Of a stretch of 64,000 nucleotides of DNA, positions 21,901 to 33,128 are shown in pieces. The notes below the pieces were generated by a model, which was not told the origin of the DNA, searched no databases, and saw only the letters and a program-made list of their open reading frames with translations. The DNA is taken from the NCBI GenBank assembly GCA_029783825.1, contig JAREIK010005861.1, positions 62,001 to 126,000 on the forward strand, given 5' to 3'. The first letter of the stretch is position 1, and every line of letters begins with the position of its first letter. The translations under genes and the position numbers were made by a program. The DNA is from Sapria himalayana. Taxonomy: Eukaryota; Streptophyta; Magnoliopsida; Malpighiales; Rafflesiaceae.

Positions 21901-23502
21901 TGTGACACCCTAATCCTTATTATTCCTCTTCATTTACCACATAAAGAAAATGTGCAAATAAAATAGTATTTTTATATACAAAAATTTATAAATGCTTTAA
22001 GACTTTAGTAGAATAAAAAAATACATATTATAGAAATATTGCCACGATCATCTTTTTTTGCACATGTGGTTCCGTATGTGGATTAATCACTTGCATTGGA
22101 CTTGCACCTAAAAGAGAGTTCCACAATAGAGTGTGAAAAGCTCAATAGAGATAATCTTCTACATAGCTGCTCCCCACCTAAGTGCAAATAAAAAAATAAA
22201 GTCATATGCACATATCAACATACATTCAAGTATAATATCTATATGAATGTAAATATAAATGGAATGTTTTTGTGCCAATATCACAAGTCTCACCGACTCC
22301 CTCACACATGACTAAGCCAATTGTAACACACACACACACACACATAATATATATATATATTGGATATTCTCCAAAAAATATTAGACATTCTCTAAGTATT
22401 AGACATTCTCCAAAAAATATTAGACATTCTCTAAGTATTAGACATTCTCCAAAAATTGGATATTCTTCGAATTTTGGATATTATCCAAAAAATACTACAT
22501 AACTTAGTTTGGATGTTGTCCCATTCTAAGCCCGTATAATTACTACTAAATATATTTTTATTTAACTATCATGAACACACTTATCTATTGTAATGTCTCA
22601 TGCATATGAAATACAAGTATGTTATTTTATGATTAAACCATCTCATTTGCACAATTATAGCTACATGAACATTAATTATAATACAACATGTTATTCATGC
22701 AAACAAAGTAAAAAAAAATCAATCACTAAAAACTAAAATTTTCAGCCATCTTAGTTCATAATTTGGTCCCAAAATAGTCCCAAACTAGATTATATCCATG
22801 ATCATCTATGACCCTTAATTAGAAAGAAATTCAAGTTGAAGAAAACATCTTACTCTCAAAATATAAATAACTAAAGCTCCTTGATTTTAGTACTACACGA
22901 AGCTCTTATCATGTGAAGAATATTTAATTCATTTGATATTTATTGACTATTATGTTCCGACCCCAAAACAACCGACTAAATTGGAGAACACACCTAAATC
23001 TTTTGATGTTTTTTTTCGCACTAGAGAAGAACACACCTGACTAAATTCCTATTTTCCTATTTTTCTTCTCATTTTACCATTTTTATATTAATTTAATTAA
23101 AAATTTATTTTTTTTAGATTAATCACCATTTCCATGTGACACCTAGCTACTCATGCATCTAGCCATGTATTCTCATTTTATTTTTATTATTTTATTATTA
23201 TTTTAATAAAAAAAATATTTTTATCCATCATTTCCAAGTGACACCTAGCTTCTCATGCGACATGCATGCAACATGTGAAAAGCCTATATTTATATGTTTT
23301 TACCTCAAAATATGTAAAATTTTGAATGTCTCAGAAATTAATAAAGTTTTTCATTGTAATTATATTTTGTGAGACAAATTCAATGGTAAAGTCTATTTTG
23401 TCATTTGAAATTGAGAAAATATTTGTTTTTTCTTACAACAAAATTGTCATTTTGTCCATTTTTCAAGAAAAATTATATTATTTATTTTTTTTGGAATTTA
23501 CA
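21901..23502 (-). repeat. Gypsy D 3' LTR
   Basis: 1602 bp. The inner edge is ...ggaatttaca at 23502, next to the minus-strand purine tract AAAGTGGGAGAGAA (23503-23516 region). It matches 29.03-31.11 kb over its length. It contains (CA)n at 22326-22344, (TA)n at 22347-22360 and the tandem repeat listed separately. Confidence 0.85.
22361..22495. repeat. Short tandem repeat within the gypsy LTR
   Basis: Repeats of 'attagacattctccaaaaa' and 'attagacattctctaagt' with a unit of about 27 bp for the pair pattern. A related, differently ordered array is in the other LTR at 29424-29530, so the array predates insertion but changed copy number afterwards. Confidence 0.88.
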
Positions 23503-23769
23503 TTCTCTCCCACTTTAAAGAATTTCATTCCAATATTCCCACATGTACCTATCTACAATTATATGCATTAGCAACATACAAGTAATGATCAAATGACTAA
23601 ATAATATACTTTCATTCTCAAATAAGAAGGGATAAATTACACGCATCATGTTCTCATGCTCCCATATTTTCTTCTTCCACTTATTCATGCTGCTATAAAA
23701 TATTTACTAGTCTTATAGTCTTGCATCATAAAATTTGGTCTCAACTATCCATGATATGCACAATGCTCT

Positions 23770-26510
23770 CCTAAAAGGTTCCATCTGCATCAAAAACAAG
23801 CTCACCCCATTCAACTAAATAAGTTAAATCAGGAATATACTTCTGGAGCATGGAGACATGGAATACCTCATGGACACCAGATAAACTTGTTGGTAATGTC
23901 AATCGATAAGCAATTGCACCAACTCTCTCAAGTAAATTGAAAGTCCTAATATATCTTGGAGATAGCTTTTTTTCTTGGAAATTTTGACAACTCATCTCTT
24001 AGGCATTACTTTCAAAAAAATATGATCAATCACTTTAAATTCTAGAGATCGAATTTGTCTGTCAACATTAATTTTTTTTTCAGCTTTGAGCTTTAAGAAG
24101 ATGTCGTATCAAATTCACTTTCTCTGAGTTATCTTTAATCAAATCTAGACCTATGGTTTATCTGTCTTTCACCTTAGTCCAAAATACTAGAGATCAACAT
24201 AACCTACCGTATAATGCTTCATGCTGTAACATTAGTACACCTTTTTGATCACTATTGTTGTTGGCAAACTCAATCAAGGAAAAGTCCTTGTCCACACTAT
24301 CCTTGAAATCCATGATGCATGCTAGTAGCATGTCCTCTAAACCATGTATGATCCTTTCTTGCTGACTATCTTTCTATGGATGAAGAGCAATGCTCATAAT
24401 CAACTATCTCTCCATGTCTTTCTGGAAACTCTTCCAAAAGTGATTAATAAACTTGGAATCTTGGTTCAATACAATACATATTAGTACTCCATGTAATCAA
24501 ATAATTTCTTGCATGTACAACATGCAGAACTCCTTTAGTGTGAAGGTCATCCATATAACTAGAAAATATGCCAAATTTGTAGGCTAGTCCACTATCACCC
24601 ACCTAGCATCATGCTTTCGTGATGTCCATGGAAAGTAAATCACAAAATCCAGCATGATATGCTCACAATTCTACTATGCTACCTCTAATGGCTAGAGTAT
24701 TCCTACAGGACTTTGATACTCAGTCTTTATCTATTGATAGTGAGATATCATTACACAAAATCATTAATGTGTCTCTTCATCTCATACTCATAATATTGGT
24801 GATAAAGATCATAATACATCTTTGTGCCACCTAGATGTAATACCAAAAGTGGATTTCCCTAAAAATCTTCTCTCTCAAATTTACTATATGGGGAACCATA
24901 ATACGTCTACTAAACCGAAGACTAGCATCCGTGTGAATAGCCTAATCCTCATTGCCTATACTAGCATGTACTTGATCCATGATGGATGATATCTCTTCAT
25001 CTTATCCTTGGGACTCGATCAATCTACTCAATAGGAAAGGCATAACTCTTAAACTCCCAATAACACCCTCAGCCTAATTACTATATTGTAAGATGAATTG
25101 TCTCGTAGTCTCGAGCATCTACCACTCATGGGAAGCTATACTAGCCAATATTCCCCATGACTTCTGACTAAGAACATTAACCACCGGATTTGCCTTACCT
25201 AGGTGGTAATGCTAAGTAAAGTCATAATCCTTCATATATTCCAATTTATTTGTGTTGTCTTATATTGAGTTCTCATCATGTAAGGATATATTTTAGATTT
25301 TTGTGAGCTAAAAATACCTCAAACTGATCATCATATAAATAGTGGCACTATATCTTTAAGGAAAAGACTATAGCTACTAACTCTATGTCATGTGTGAGAT
25401 AATTTTGCTCATTGTTCTTCAGCTTTCATGAACTCAAAGTTACAACTCTCATAGACTACAGTAGCATACATCCCAGCTCATCTTTCAAAGCATCACAATA
25501 CTTTGTGTTGCTGTATCCCTTATTTGGAACTATTAGATTATGAGATGAAGTAAGTCTCCTTTTAAATTCATAAAACACCCTTTCACATGGATCAGTCTAC
25601 TCATACTTGACTTTCTTGTAGGTCAATCTAGTCATAAGAGCAGCTAAATGGAAGAAATCCTCAATAAACCATTAATAATGTCCAACTAATCCTAAAAAAC
25701 TATGTATCTCAAAATTTAACTTCAGACTCTCTCAATTCATGACTATCTTGACCTTCTTAAGGTCCAATAAAAAACTAATAGCCAATACTATGTGTCCCAA
25801 AAATTTTACCTTTGTTAATTAAAAGTCATAGTTTATGAATTTGGCATAGAACCGATGTTCTTGTAAAATCTAGAGAACATCCTTTAAATAATTTTTACGC
25901 TCCTCTAACTGAAAGTAAATCAAAGTATCATCAACAAATATTATAATAATCTAATTTAAATATGACTAAATATCATATGCATGTGATCCATGAATGTTGT
26001 TAGTACATTCGTCAATCCGAAAGGCATCAATATAAATTCAAAATACTCATACCATATTCTAAATGTTGTCTTAGAGATGTCATCCTTTCTAACTCTCAAC
26101 TAATAAAATCTAGTATGAAGATCTATCTTGAAAATAGACATATGCTTCTTTCAAATAATCAAACAAATCATCAATCATTGGTAATATATACCAATTCTTG
26201 ATCATAACCTTGCTTAACTATTAGTAGTAATTGCATAATTAAATGGTCTTATACTTCTTCTTTGCAAATAAAACAGGAGTGCCCCAAGGTGAAGTGCTCT
26301 ATCTAAAGAAATATTTTTTCAATAAATCTTGTATTTGGACCTTGAGTTCCTGTAATGCTAATGATGTCATCCTATGTAGAGTCATAAAAATCAGTGATGT
26401 ATCAAGGTGTAACTCAATATTGAAGTCTACATTCCTATGTGTGAGTAATCCTAGTAGCTCATTCGAAAAAAATATCCTCATATTAACAAACCATCCAAGG
26501 AAGACTTAGA
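23770..26510 (-). pseudogene. Gypsy D pol: RT, RNase H and integrase
   Basis: Minus strand. RT opens at about 26.48 kb with FFSNELLGLLTHRNVDF and IELHLDTSLIFMTLHRMTS, the gypsy motif for PDVFPEELPGLPPxRxVEF. The catalytic box reads FVDD in IIIIFVDDTLIY (about 25.94 kb). KFLGHIV (about 25.8 kb), LGLVGHYWFIEDF-type (about 25.65 kb) and the RNase H region follow. Integrase ends with KLSPRYIRTFNLLERVGAIA and HEVFHVSMLQKYIPD (23.83-23.98 kb), matching KLSPRYIGPFEILERVG and HNVFHVSxLRKYxPD. Many stops are present. Confidence 0.9.
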
Positions 26511-28460
26511 TCCCATTTGACCTCATCTTCTAGGGTGAGACATGCTAGCAAACCCATCAATTTTTCATATCATCTAGAATCATACACAATTTGAGGTAAA
26601 GCATCATGCTTATCTCTTTGAACATAACACAAATATCATCTAGTGTGTAGGAAATAACCCTCCTAGATCACAATCAATGATGATTTAATATATTGTCAAT
26701 TAAACTATACCAAGAGTAGCATTAAACTATGATTGTCATAACTCAAAGGGAAACCATGAGCCGAATCTAGAGGTGTTAGAAGGGTCATGTCATGCCGGCA
26801 CAACTCATTTTTAGGTGGCCTAGTCGTATCACCACACCATGCTGGGCATAGGCTCGATAAGGAAATTGTGCCATGCTCGGCATGGCTTGAACAACACAAG
26901 TCCGGGTAAAATTGGACTGAGTTGTGTCGGGCTAGCCGATTGGTCCATTTCTTTAATAAAACCCATCACATGGCAAAAAATATAGAAATGTTATTGAACA
27001 AGGGCAGGGTAGGTCGTGCACTGGTCAATTAGACTGTGATCGCTTCTAAATAACCCATAACCTGTTAGGCATAAATAGTTTATGCCTTACGAGTCAGTGG
27101 ACCATGCCAACAAGCTAGGCATGTGAGTTGTGCCTGGCCCAACATGAGGCATGGCTACCTTTGGCACAACATGAAATGAGTCAGGCATTGGGTCAACCTG
27201 ACCTATGTTTAGGCAGGGTTCTAGATCATGCCATGTAAGGCCAAGCACAGCTCAGTTGAGTCATGTCTCGTGTCATGCCCAGACTACTTGGGCCACTTGA
27301 CGCCTCTAGTAGAATCCCTAAGATTTCTAACTCACAACTTTGATATGTCTTACCCATTATCACCTTAATCTCTAAAGAAGAATTCATATGCAATGGATCA
27401 TCTATGTTTTAATCTTTTAACTTAATTATTTTATACACAATGCAAAAATAAATGAATGTAATATATCAAAATCAAATAAAACTTTTATCCATAATTAATA
27501 ATAATAATAAAAAGAAAGGTATATCATTAACTGATCTATCATCTCTATACGTGGTGTAATTGCATATACATACCTCAGGATCCTCCAAGTCACAACCTAT
27601 TGGGCATATTCTCAACCTTAACCCATGCCCTAGCCTCTCTGGCTTACCTGTACAATAGGAAGTACTTGTCCAATACTCCAAGATTGAAATTGATTCCATT
27701 GACTCATACTAGAGAAAGGAGGAATAAACTATGTCTGAGTATCTCACACATATATCTACAACTACGATGTACCATAACTATGAGATCCTTGATTTTGTGG
27801 ACAATACTATCTTCGATGTCCAAGTTAATGGTAGTAAAAATATATCTCTTATCGTATCTAGCTAGAAGGCCCAACCTAGCCTTGGTCTTAATAACCATGA
27901 CCTTGTCCCTGAAATCCTCAAGAAATAAAAGTCCTATGTTGCTTTCCCAAACTAACAAAATACTTATTTTTCTTCATCTTTCCATTAATGCCCACACCCA
28001 CATCATGAATGTTCCATCCATCTTTAACCTCTCGCTCAATGGAATAAGCTGTCATAAACATTGAATTCTTATCCTGGATGAGAAATCTCACAATCTGGCC
28101 CCATATAGACAATTTCAATACATCCTCAAATTTTCCAATCTTGGCCTCATTGGTGGCCTTATAATCATCCATGAAACATACCATATCTATAAATTTAGAC
28201 ACGTAGTCTAGCATTATCATATTTCCTTGCCTAAATTTAAGGAATTATCAAGCCTTAATTTATTTAGCTAAAGTCAGAAAATATTTTTCATTCTTGAAAT
28301 CTTTTTCATGTCATTTCTTTTATATTCCTTAAGGTCTTGAATCTAATCCCACCAAATTTGGGATTCACCCGCTAGCTATAATAATACTAGCATGATCTTT
28401 TTTTAATTAGAAGTAATCTTCATAGCTTCTAAGATTTTCTCAACTTGTCAGAATCAATGG
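26511..28460 (-). pseudogene. Gypsy D gag and protease region
   Basis: Minus-strand frame at 27.92-28.22 kb reads YVSKFIDMVCFMDDYKATNE, then AKIGKFEDVLKLSIWGQIVR and YSIEREVKD. This matches the retrotransposon gag domain (EYExKFxELSRFxP, EEAKxRRFExGLRxxIR, ALxxERE). The region below contains the presumed zinc knuckle and protease, too decayed to place, and is interrupted by hAT copy 2. Confidence 0.75.
26768..27308. mobile_element. GC-rich hAT element, copy 2 (heavily decayed)
   Basis: 541 bp. Left end TAGAGGTGTTAGAAGGGTC and right end with reverse complement TAGAGGCGTCAAGTGGCCC. Imperfect 8-bp duplication gccgaatc (26760-26767) / gtagaatc (27309-27316). Inside, former CCGGGC-type words read mostly as catg, tggc or caggc, the pattern expected from long methylation-driven C-to-T decay. 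Inserted in the gag-pol junction region of gypsy D. Confidence 0.85.
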
Positions 28461-29033
28461 TCGGCTGCCATCAGGTCTCCTCCTTCCATGAATGTTGGAG
28501 GATGATGGGCCTTTAATCTTTGGAGGTTATTCAATCCTTCCTGACGTGTTGGTGCACTAGCATGTGCAAAGGTAGAACTACCATACCCATAGCCTCTATG
28601 AAAACTTGCTGGTCATGGACATTCTCTATATCCTTGTCCTATATTTTCCATCTTCACAAGTCAAATACAAAAATAAGAATTACATTTCCACCATACATAC
28701 AACCCACACAATATAAAATATGCATCATGCAAACACATCATAGTAGACATAAGAAAATACCTAATGTATGTTGTGATCTATCCTAGGTAATCTTTTACCA
28801 AGATCTTGACACAAAATTATGACCTAGATATTAATTCTGAGCACTAGGTGATCCTAACCCAAGCTCCAACACCAAGCTATGCCAAGCTGTGATGCTCATA
28901 TACTTTAACATTTCCTAGACATATGCACATTGAGATTTATGTATTTGAACAACTAACCTCTCGTACCAAGCTATAAAACTTATACCAACTCCAAGTAATA
29001 GGTAATTGTATAACTTGTCTCTTATACCAAACT
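28461..29033 (-). other. Gypsy D leader with repeated primer-site-like motifs
   Basis: Between gag and the 5' LTR lie three PBS-complement-like strings ending at or near LTR-like starts: 'caccaagctatgccaagctg' (about 28871), 'ctctcgtaccaagct' (28958) and 'gtctcttataccaaac' (29017-29032). The last abuts the LTR and resembles GCTCTGATACCA, complementary to the initiator-tRNA site. No gene is seen. Confidence 0.6.
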
Positions 29034-30059
29034 ATGTCAATCTCTATGGGGTCCCATTCATTCATCACATAAAAAAATATGCAAATAAAGTAGCTTTTTT
29101 TAACCCAAAAATCTAGCCACATTAGACTTTCTTCACACTTGCAATTTCTTATGTAGATTTGTCACCTTTATTAGACTTATACATGAAAGGAGGTCGCATA
29201 ATCGAGTGAGCTAAGCTTAGTAGAGATAAACTCCTACATGGCTACTCCCCACTTAAGTGCACATAAAAAAAATAAGGTTACTTCCATATATCAACACATA
29301 TTTAAGTATAATGTATATATGAATGTAAATATAGATGAAATATTTTTTGGTCCATAACCACAGTCTCACTGATTCCCTTATTCATGCATAAGCCAAGTGT
29401 GATATATATATATATATATATATGATATTCTCTAAAAAATATTGGATATTCTCCTAGTATTGGACATTCTCAAAGTATTGGACATTCTCCAAATATTAGA
29501 TATTCTCCGAAAAATATTGAATAACTCAATTTGGACATTATCCCATTTTGAGTCATCATATTTAATACTAAATATATTATTAATTAACAACCATGTACAT
29601 ACCCATATCTTTGTGATATCCCAATGCATATGAAATATAAATATGCTATGTCATGATTAAACCATGACACATGCATAATTATAACTACACAAACATAAAT
29701 TATAATGGAACATGTTATTCATCCAAACAAATCAAAATAATCAATCACTAAAAGCTAAAATTTTCAGCAATAGTAGTTCATAATTTTGTCCCAAAATAGT
29801 CCCGAACTAAATTATATCCAGTCATGTATAGCCCTTAAATAAAAAGAAATTTAAGTAGGAGAAAACTCATACCTCTCAAAATATAAAGCACCAAAGCTCC
29901 TTGATTTTGGTACTTACATGAAGATCTTGTCATTAAAAGAAATTTTAATTCTTGGACTATTATGCTCCGACCACAAAACACTTGACTAAATTGGAGAAGA
30001 ATACACTCAAATCTTTTAACATTTTTTTTTTGTATTAGAAAAGAACACACCCAACTAAT

Positions 30060-30425
30060 GTTTTTAGATTAGTCATCATTTCCAAGTGATACCTAGCTAC
30101 TCATGCATGCAACCAAGTTTTCCCATTATTTTTTTCATTATATTAATATTATTTTTATTAAGAAAATCATTTTTTTAGATTAGTCACCATTTCTAGGTGA
30201 TACATAGATGTTCATTCATCTAGCCATGTGGAAAGCCTATATTATGTAGGACCAATAAGTTTTTGCAACTTGTCATTATTTCTAGGTGACAGCTAGCAAC
30301 TCATGCATGCAATCATGTTTTCCCATTTTTTTTTATTTTTTTTATTTTAATTTACAAATTATTTTTTTAGATTAGTCACCATTTTCAGGTCACACCTAGC
30401 TGCTCATGCATCCATCCATGTGGTA
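30060..30425 (-). repeat. Internal multiplication in the gypsy LTR
   Basis: The string 'ttagattagtcaccatttc' followed by a 'gatacctagctactcatgca'-like segment recurs at about 30.07, 30.18, 30.27 and 30.37 kb. The other LTR has two such units (about 23.12 and 23.23 kb), so this LTR gained units after insertion or the other lost them. Confidence 0.75.
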
Positions 30426-30549
30426 AGCTTATATTCTGTAGGTCCAATCACTTTTTGCAACTTGTCACACTCTTATTTTTGTCATTAAATATGTGAAAAT
30501 TTGAATGTCTTAGAAATTAACAAAATTCATCACAGCAGTTATATATCAT

Positions 30550-30974
30550 TAGAGGTGTCAAATAAGTCGGGTGGTCTAGTTTAGTAGTGCTTGGCCTTGC
30601 ACGACACTGTCTAGAACCATGCCTTAGGGTCTGGCCGAGCTTCCCCTTAGCATGGTACATGCCATGCTAGGCTAGCACGAACAATTCCTCGTGCCAGGCC
30701 ACACACAACTTGTGTGCTTAGCCCGATGAGATAGTAAACTAGGTAGTTAAGTTTTATTTTTTAAAAGATTGCGGCCGCCCCATCATGGGGCAATCCATTT
30801 TTTTTAAAATCAACCACGTGACCTATTTTAATTGGTCGACCACATGCCATTTCATTTTTATGCATGACATTGTTAGCATGACCATGCCCACTGTGTCATA
30901 CCTGGCACATTGGCCTGACTTGTTTGATAAAAATTGGGTTGTACTGGTACAATATGGCACATTTGACACCTCTA
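30550..30974. mobile_element. GC-rich hAT element, copy 3
   Basis: 425 bp with a perfect 8-bp target duplication tatatcat (30542-30549 and 30975-30982). Left end TAGAGGTGTCAAATAAGTCG; the reverse complement of the right end begins TAGAGGTGTCAAATGTGCC. It contains a short GC palindrome, 'gccccatcatggggc', beside 'gcggccgc' (about 30771-30793). Moderately decayed CpG content. Inserted in the gypsy D 5' LTR; the 3' LTR near 23.37 kb lacks it. Confidence 0.93.
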
Positions 30975-31119
30975 TATATCATGAGATGAATTTAGTGGAA
31001 AGTCTATTTTGTCATTTGAAATCTATTATATTTCAAATTTTTCTTATGACAAAATTACCATTTTGCTTATTTTTTTAAAAAATCATATTCTTTATTTTTA
31101 TTTTGGGTTTTATAGACTA

Positions 31120-32350
31120 CATCAATATTTATAATTATAGCTTCTCTCCAAATTTTATTGAAAAGATGTGCATGAGTTAGAGACGTCAAACGGGCAGGGC
31201 CGGGCCGGTTCAACCGTGCCCGGGCCGGCCCGGCACGGAAATTTCCCGTGCCCGGCCTCATGCTGTGCTTGCCCTGGCACGGTACCGTGCTGAATTTTTT
31301 TTTAAATTAGGGTTATTCACCTAAACCCTAATTTTTTAAAAAATTAGGGCTTCGGGCACGTCCAATCCCTAATTTTTTTTAGAATTAGGGTTTTGGGCAC
31401 GCCGAAATCCTAATTTTTTTTTAATTTAGGGTTCGGCCCGACCGAGCCGAACCCAACGAATCATGCCGAGGGCCCGTGCCGGGCTGAACCCCCAAAAAAC
31501 CATTCCAAGACAGGCACAGCATGGTTACTATTCCGTGCCGTGCCTGGTCCGACACGAAAGCCCGATTGGGCCTGGAAAAAATGAGCTGGGCCGACCCGGC
31601 ACTGCCCGTTTGACACCTCTAGCATGAGTAAGCATGTAATGAACACTTTTTTTAATAGTGTAGTTCATCATCTCAGCAATATCATTTAATTATAGTATCT
31701 TGGCTAGTAATTTTGAATATCTAATACTATGAGATAATTAATAGATGTCAAATTGATATGGATATTCTTTCTCATTATTAGAATGTTAGGAGATCAAATT
31801 TTTACTAGTTTCTCTCTCAACTCTAGCATGAAAATTTGAAAAACAAGAAAAACTTGATCTTTCATTTAGAATATATATGCTCGCACCTTTCTAGAGTGAT
31901 CATCAATGAATGTGATAAAATAAAGTGCCCTCCAAGTTTTCTACTTTGCATAGAGGATAAAGCAAACATTAGTATGAATCAGATCGAGAATATTCGATCT
32001 TTTATAGGGTGGACAAGAATTAAAAGGGGATCTATGAATATTTTTAGCCATGAACTCATCAAGAGAAGATCTAAGGTGAAATGACCAAGATATTCTATCA
32101 AGATAGAAGCTAGACGCCCTTCTCACTCATTTGACCTAGTCTCCTATGTCACTAATCAATGTTGTTCTTATGATGACTATTATATCTCATGTCATCCAGG
32201 ATGCCAGCAGACATTAGGTTCATATAAATTTCTGGTATGTACCAAACATCTATTTGCATTAGTTGATATCCTATTTGTATTTGCAGACAAATATCTTCCA
32301 TACCTAAAATATGTGATATCTTATCTGGCATGTACCATAAGAAGCTCCCC
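31120..32350 (-). pseudogene. Copia C protease, GAG-pre-integrase and integrase N-half
   Basis: Minus-strand frames: GMEDICLQIQIGYQLMQIDV and YIPEIYMNLMSAGILDDM (protease region, about 32.2-32.3 kb); SNILDLIHTNVC followed by SLMITLERCEHIYSK (integrase, the LDLVxTDVCGP and VTFIDDHSRKxWVYxLK patterns, about 31.85-32.0 kb); EMMNYTIKKSVHYMLTHA (about 31.62-31.68 kb); then, past hAT copy 4, HLFNKIWREAIIINIDVVY (about 31.12-31.17 kb). These match the Tnt1 integrase, including ERMNRTIxExVRSMLxxAxL. The gene continues at 21.9 kb beyond the gypsy insertion. Confidence 0.83.
31178..31621. mobile_element. GC-rich hAT element, copy 4
   Basis: 444 bp with a perfect 8-bp duplication gcatgagt (31170-31177 and 31622-31629). 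Left end TAGAGACGTCAAACGGGC, right-end complement TAGAGGTGTCAAACGGGC. Internal tandem-like 'aattagggtt' and 'ccctaattttttt' blocks alternate with GC-rich words. Inserted in copia C integrase only about 60 bp from the gypsy D insertion. Confidence 0.94.
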
Positions 32351-33128
32351 CCTTCTTATTATCATTGCTTCTTTGGACAATAAATTTTCTGAGATAACAT
32401 GGATTGACACAATACCTCCAAGTGGTGACATGCTCAGAAAAACCACAAAGTTATCTTAGTTGTCCAAAAGTGAGCTACAATATTAGACAAGCTAATAGAT
32501 CATCTTCCAAAACCAACTTCATGGATAAAAGTAGATTTGCCACCACTTGAAAGATATTGATGTGCTGCAACATTAGATTACCATCCTTAAATGTCTAATG
32601 ATCAACATTTTATTTTTAAACATGTTCATTTCAAACATAGACTTTAGCTTCTTCCATAACTTATTTTCCCTTATTTCATCAACAATATGTTGATAAGTAT
32701 CACTACTTATCCATTTCCAAATTATATAGACAATCATAAAATGTAGGTATTCTCATGATTCTTCACTTGGTTTTTTAGGTTTCTCCTTCTTCCTCAATGG
32801 GTTATACAACTATTTGACTATAATACGGTCATACATCCTATTTTTCCTAATAAAAAATTAGTTGTAGTTAAATTTATTATTACATAACAATTCTCCATAA
32901 TAATAAAAAATAATATTGACCACAAGTAATCGACCCAAATAAAAATATATTAAGATATGTCTGAAATCATTGTATTGTTATCAAAATAATTGAATACCAA
33001 TATAATAATAATGAATACACTGAATGCCATCACAATATCAATAAGGAACATCCTCCTCAATAATAGTTATAATACCACTTTTTAGGTTGAATTAAAACTT
33101 TGCATTGATATTAGTCACTAGGTTAGGA
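32351..33128 (-). other. Copia C gag region, not recognisable
   Basis: This is where gag should lie on the minus strand between 5' LTR and protease. I can only see short hydrophilic fragments and no zinc knuckle, so gag is either deleted or too decayed. Confidence 0.45.

Larger units (their letters stand above)
21901..31114 (-). mobile_element. Gypsy element D, minus strand, nested in copia C
   Basis: The left LTR 21901-23502 begins TGTGACACCC, typical of gypsy LTRs read from the 3' end. The right LTR runs about 29034-31114. Flanks gatta (21896-21900) and gacta (31115-31119) are probably the 5-bp target duplication with one change. Removing the element restores the copia C integrase reading EAIIINIDVINVFW, which fits the EAVxTAxYLINRxP pattern. 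Polypurine tract, pol, gag and primer-binding site follow in the right order on the minus strand. It carries two hAT insertions. Confidence 0.88.
29034..31114 (-). repeat. Gypsy D 5' LTR, with hAT copy 3 inside
   Basis: Colinear with 21901-23502, for example 'tggctactccccacttaagt' versus 'agctgctccccacctaagtg'. It is lengthened by the 425-bp hAT copy (30550-30974) and by a local duplication in which a 'gtgacacctagctactcatg'-type segment is repeated (about 30.07-30.42 kb). The right edge is assigned at ...gggttttata (31114) by comparison with the other LTR. Confidence 0.8.

Noticed and set aside
27600..28064. 154-residue plus-strand open frame
   Set aside because: It is antisense to the gypsy D gag region, whose minus-strand reading matches the gag domain; the plus frame matches nothing.
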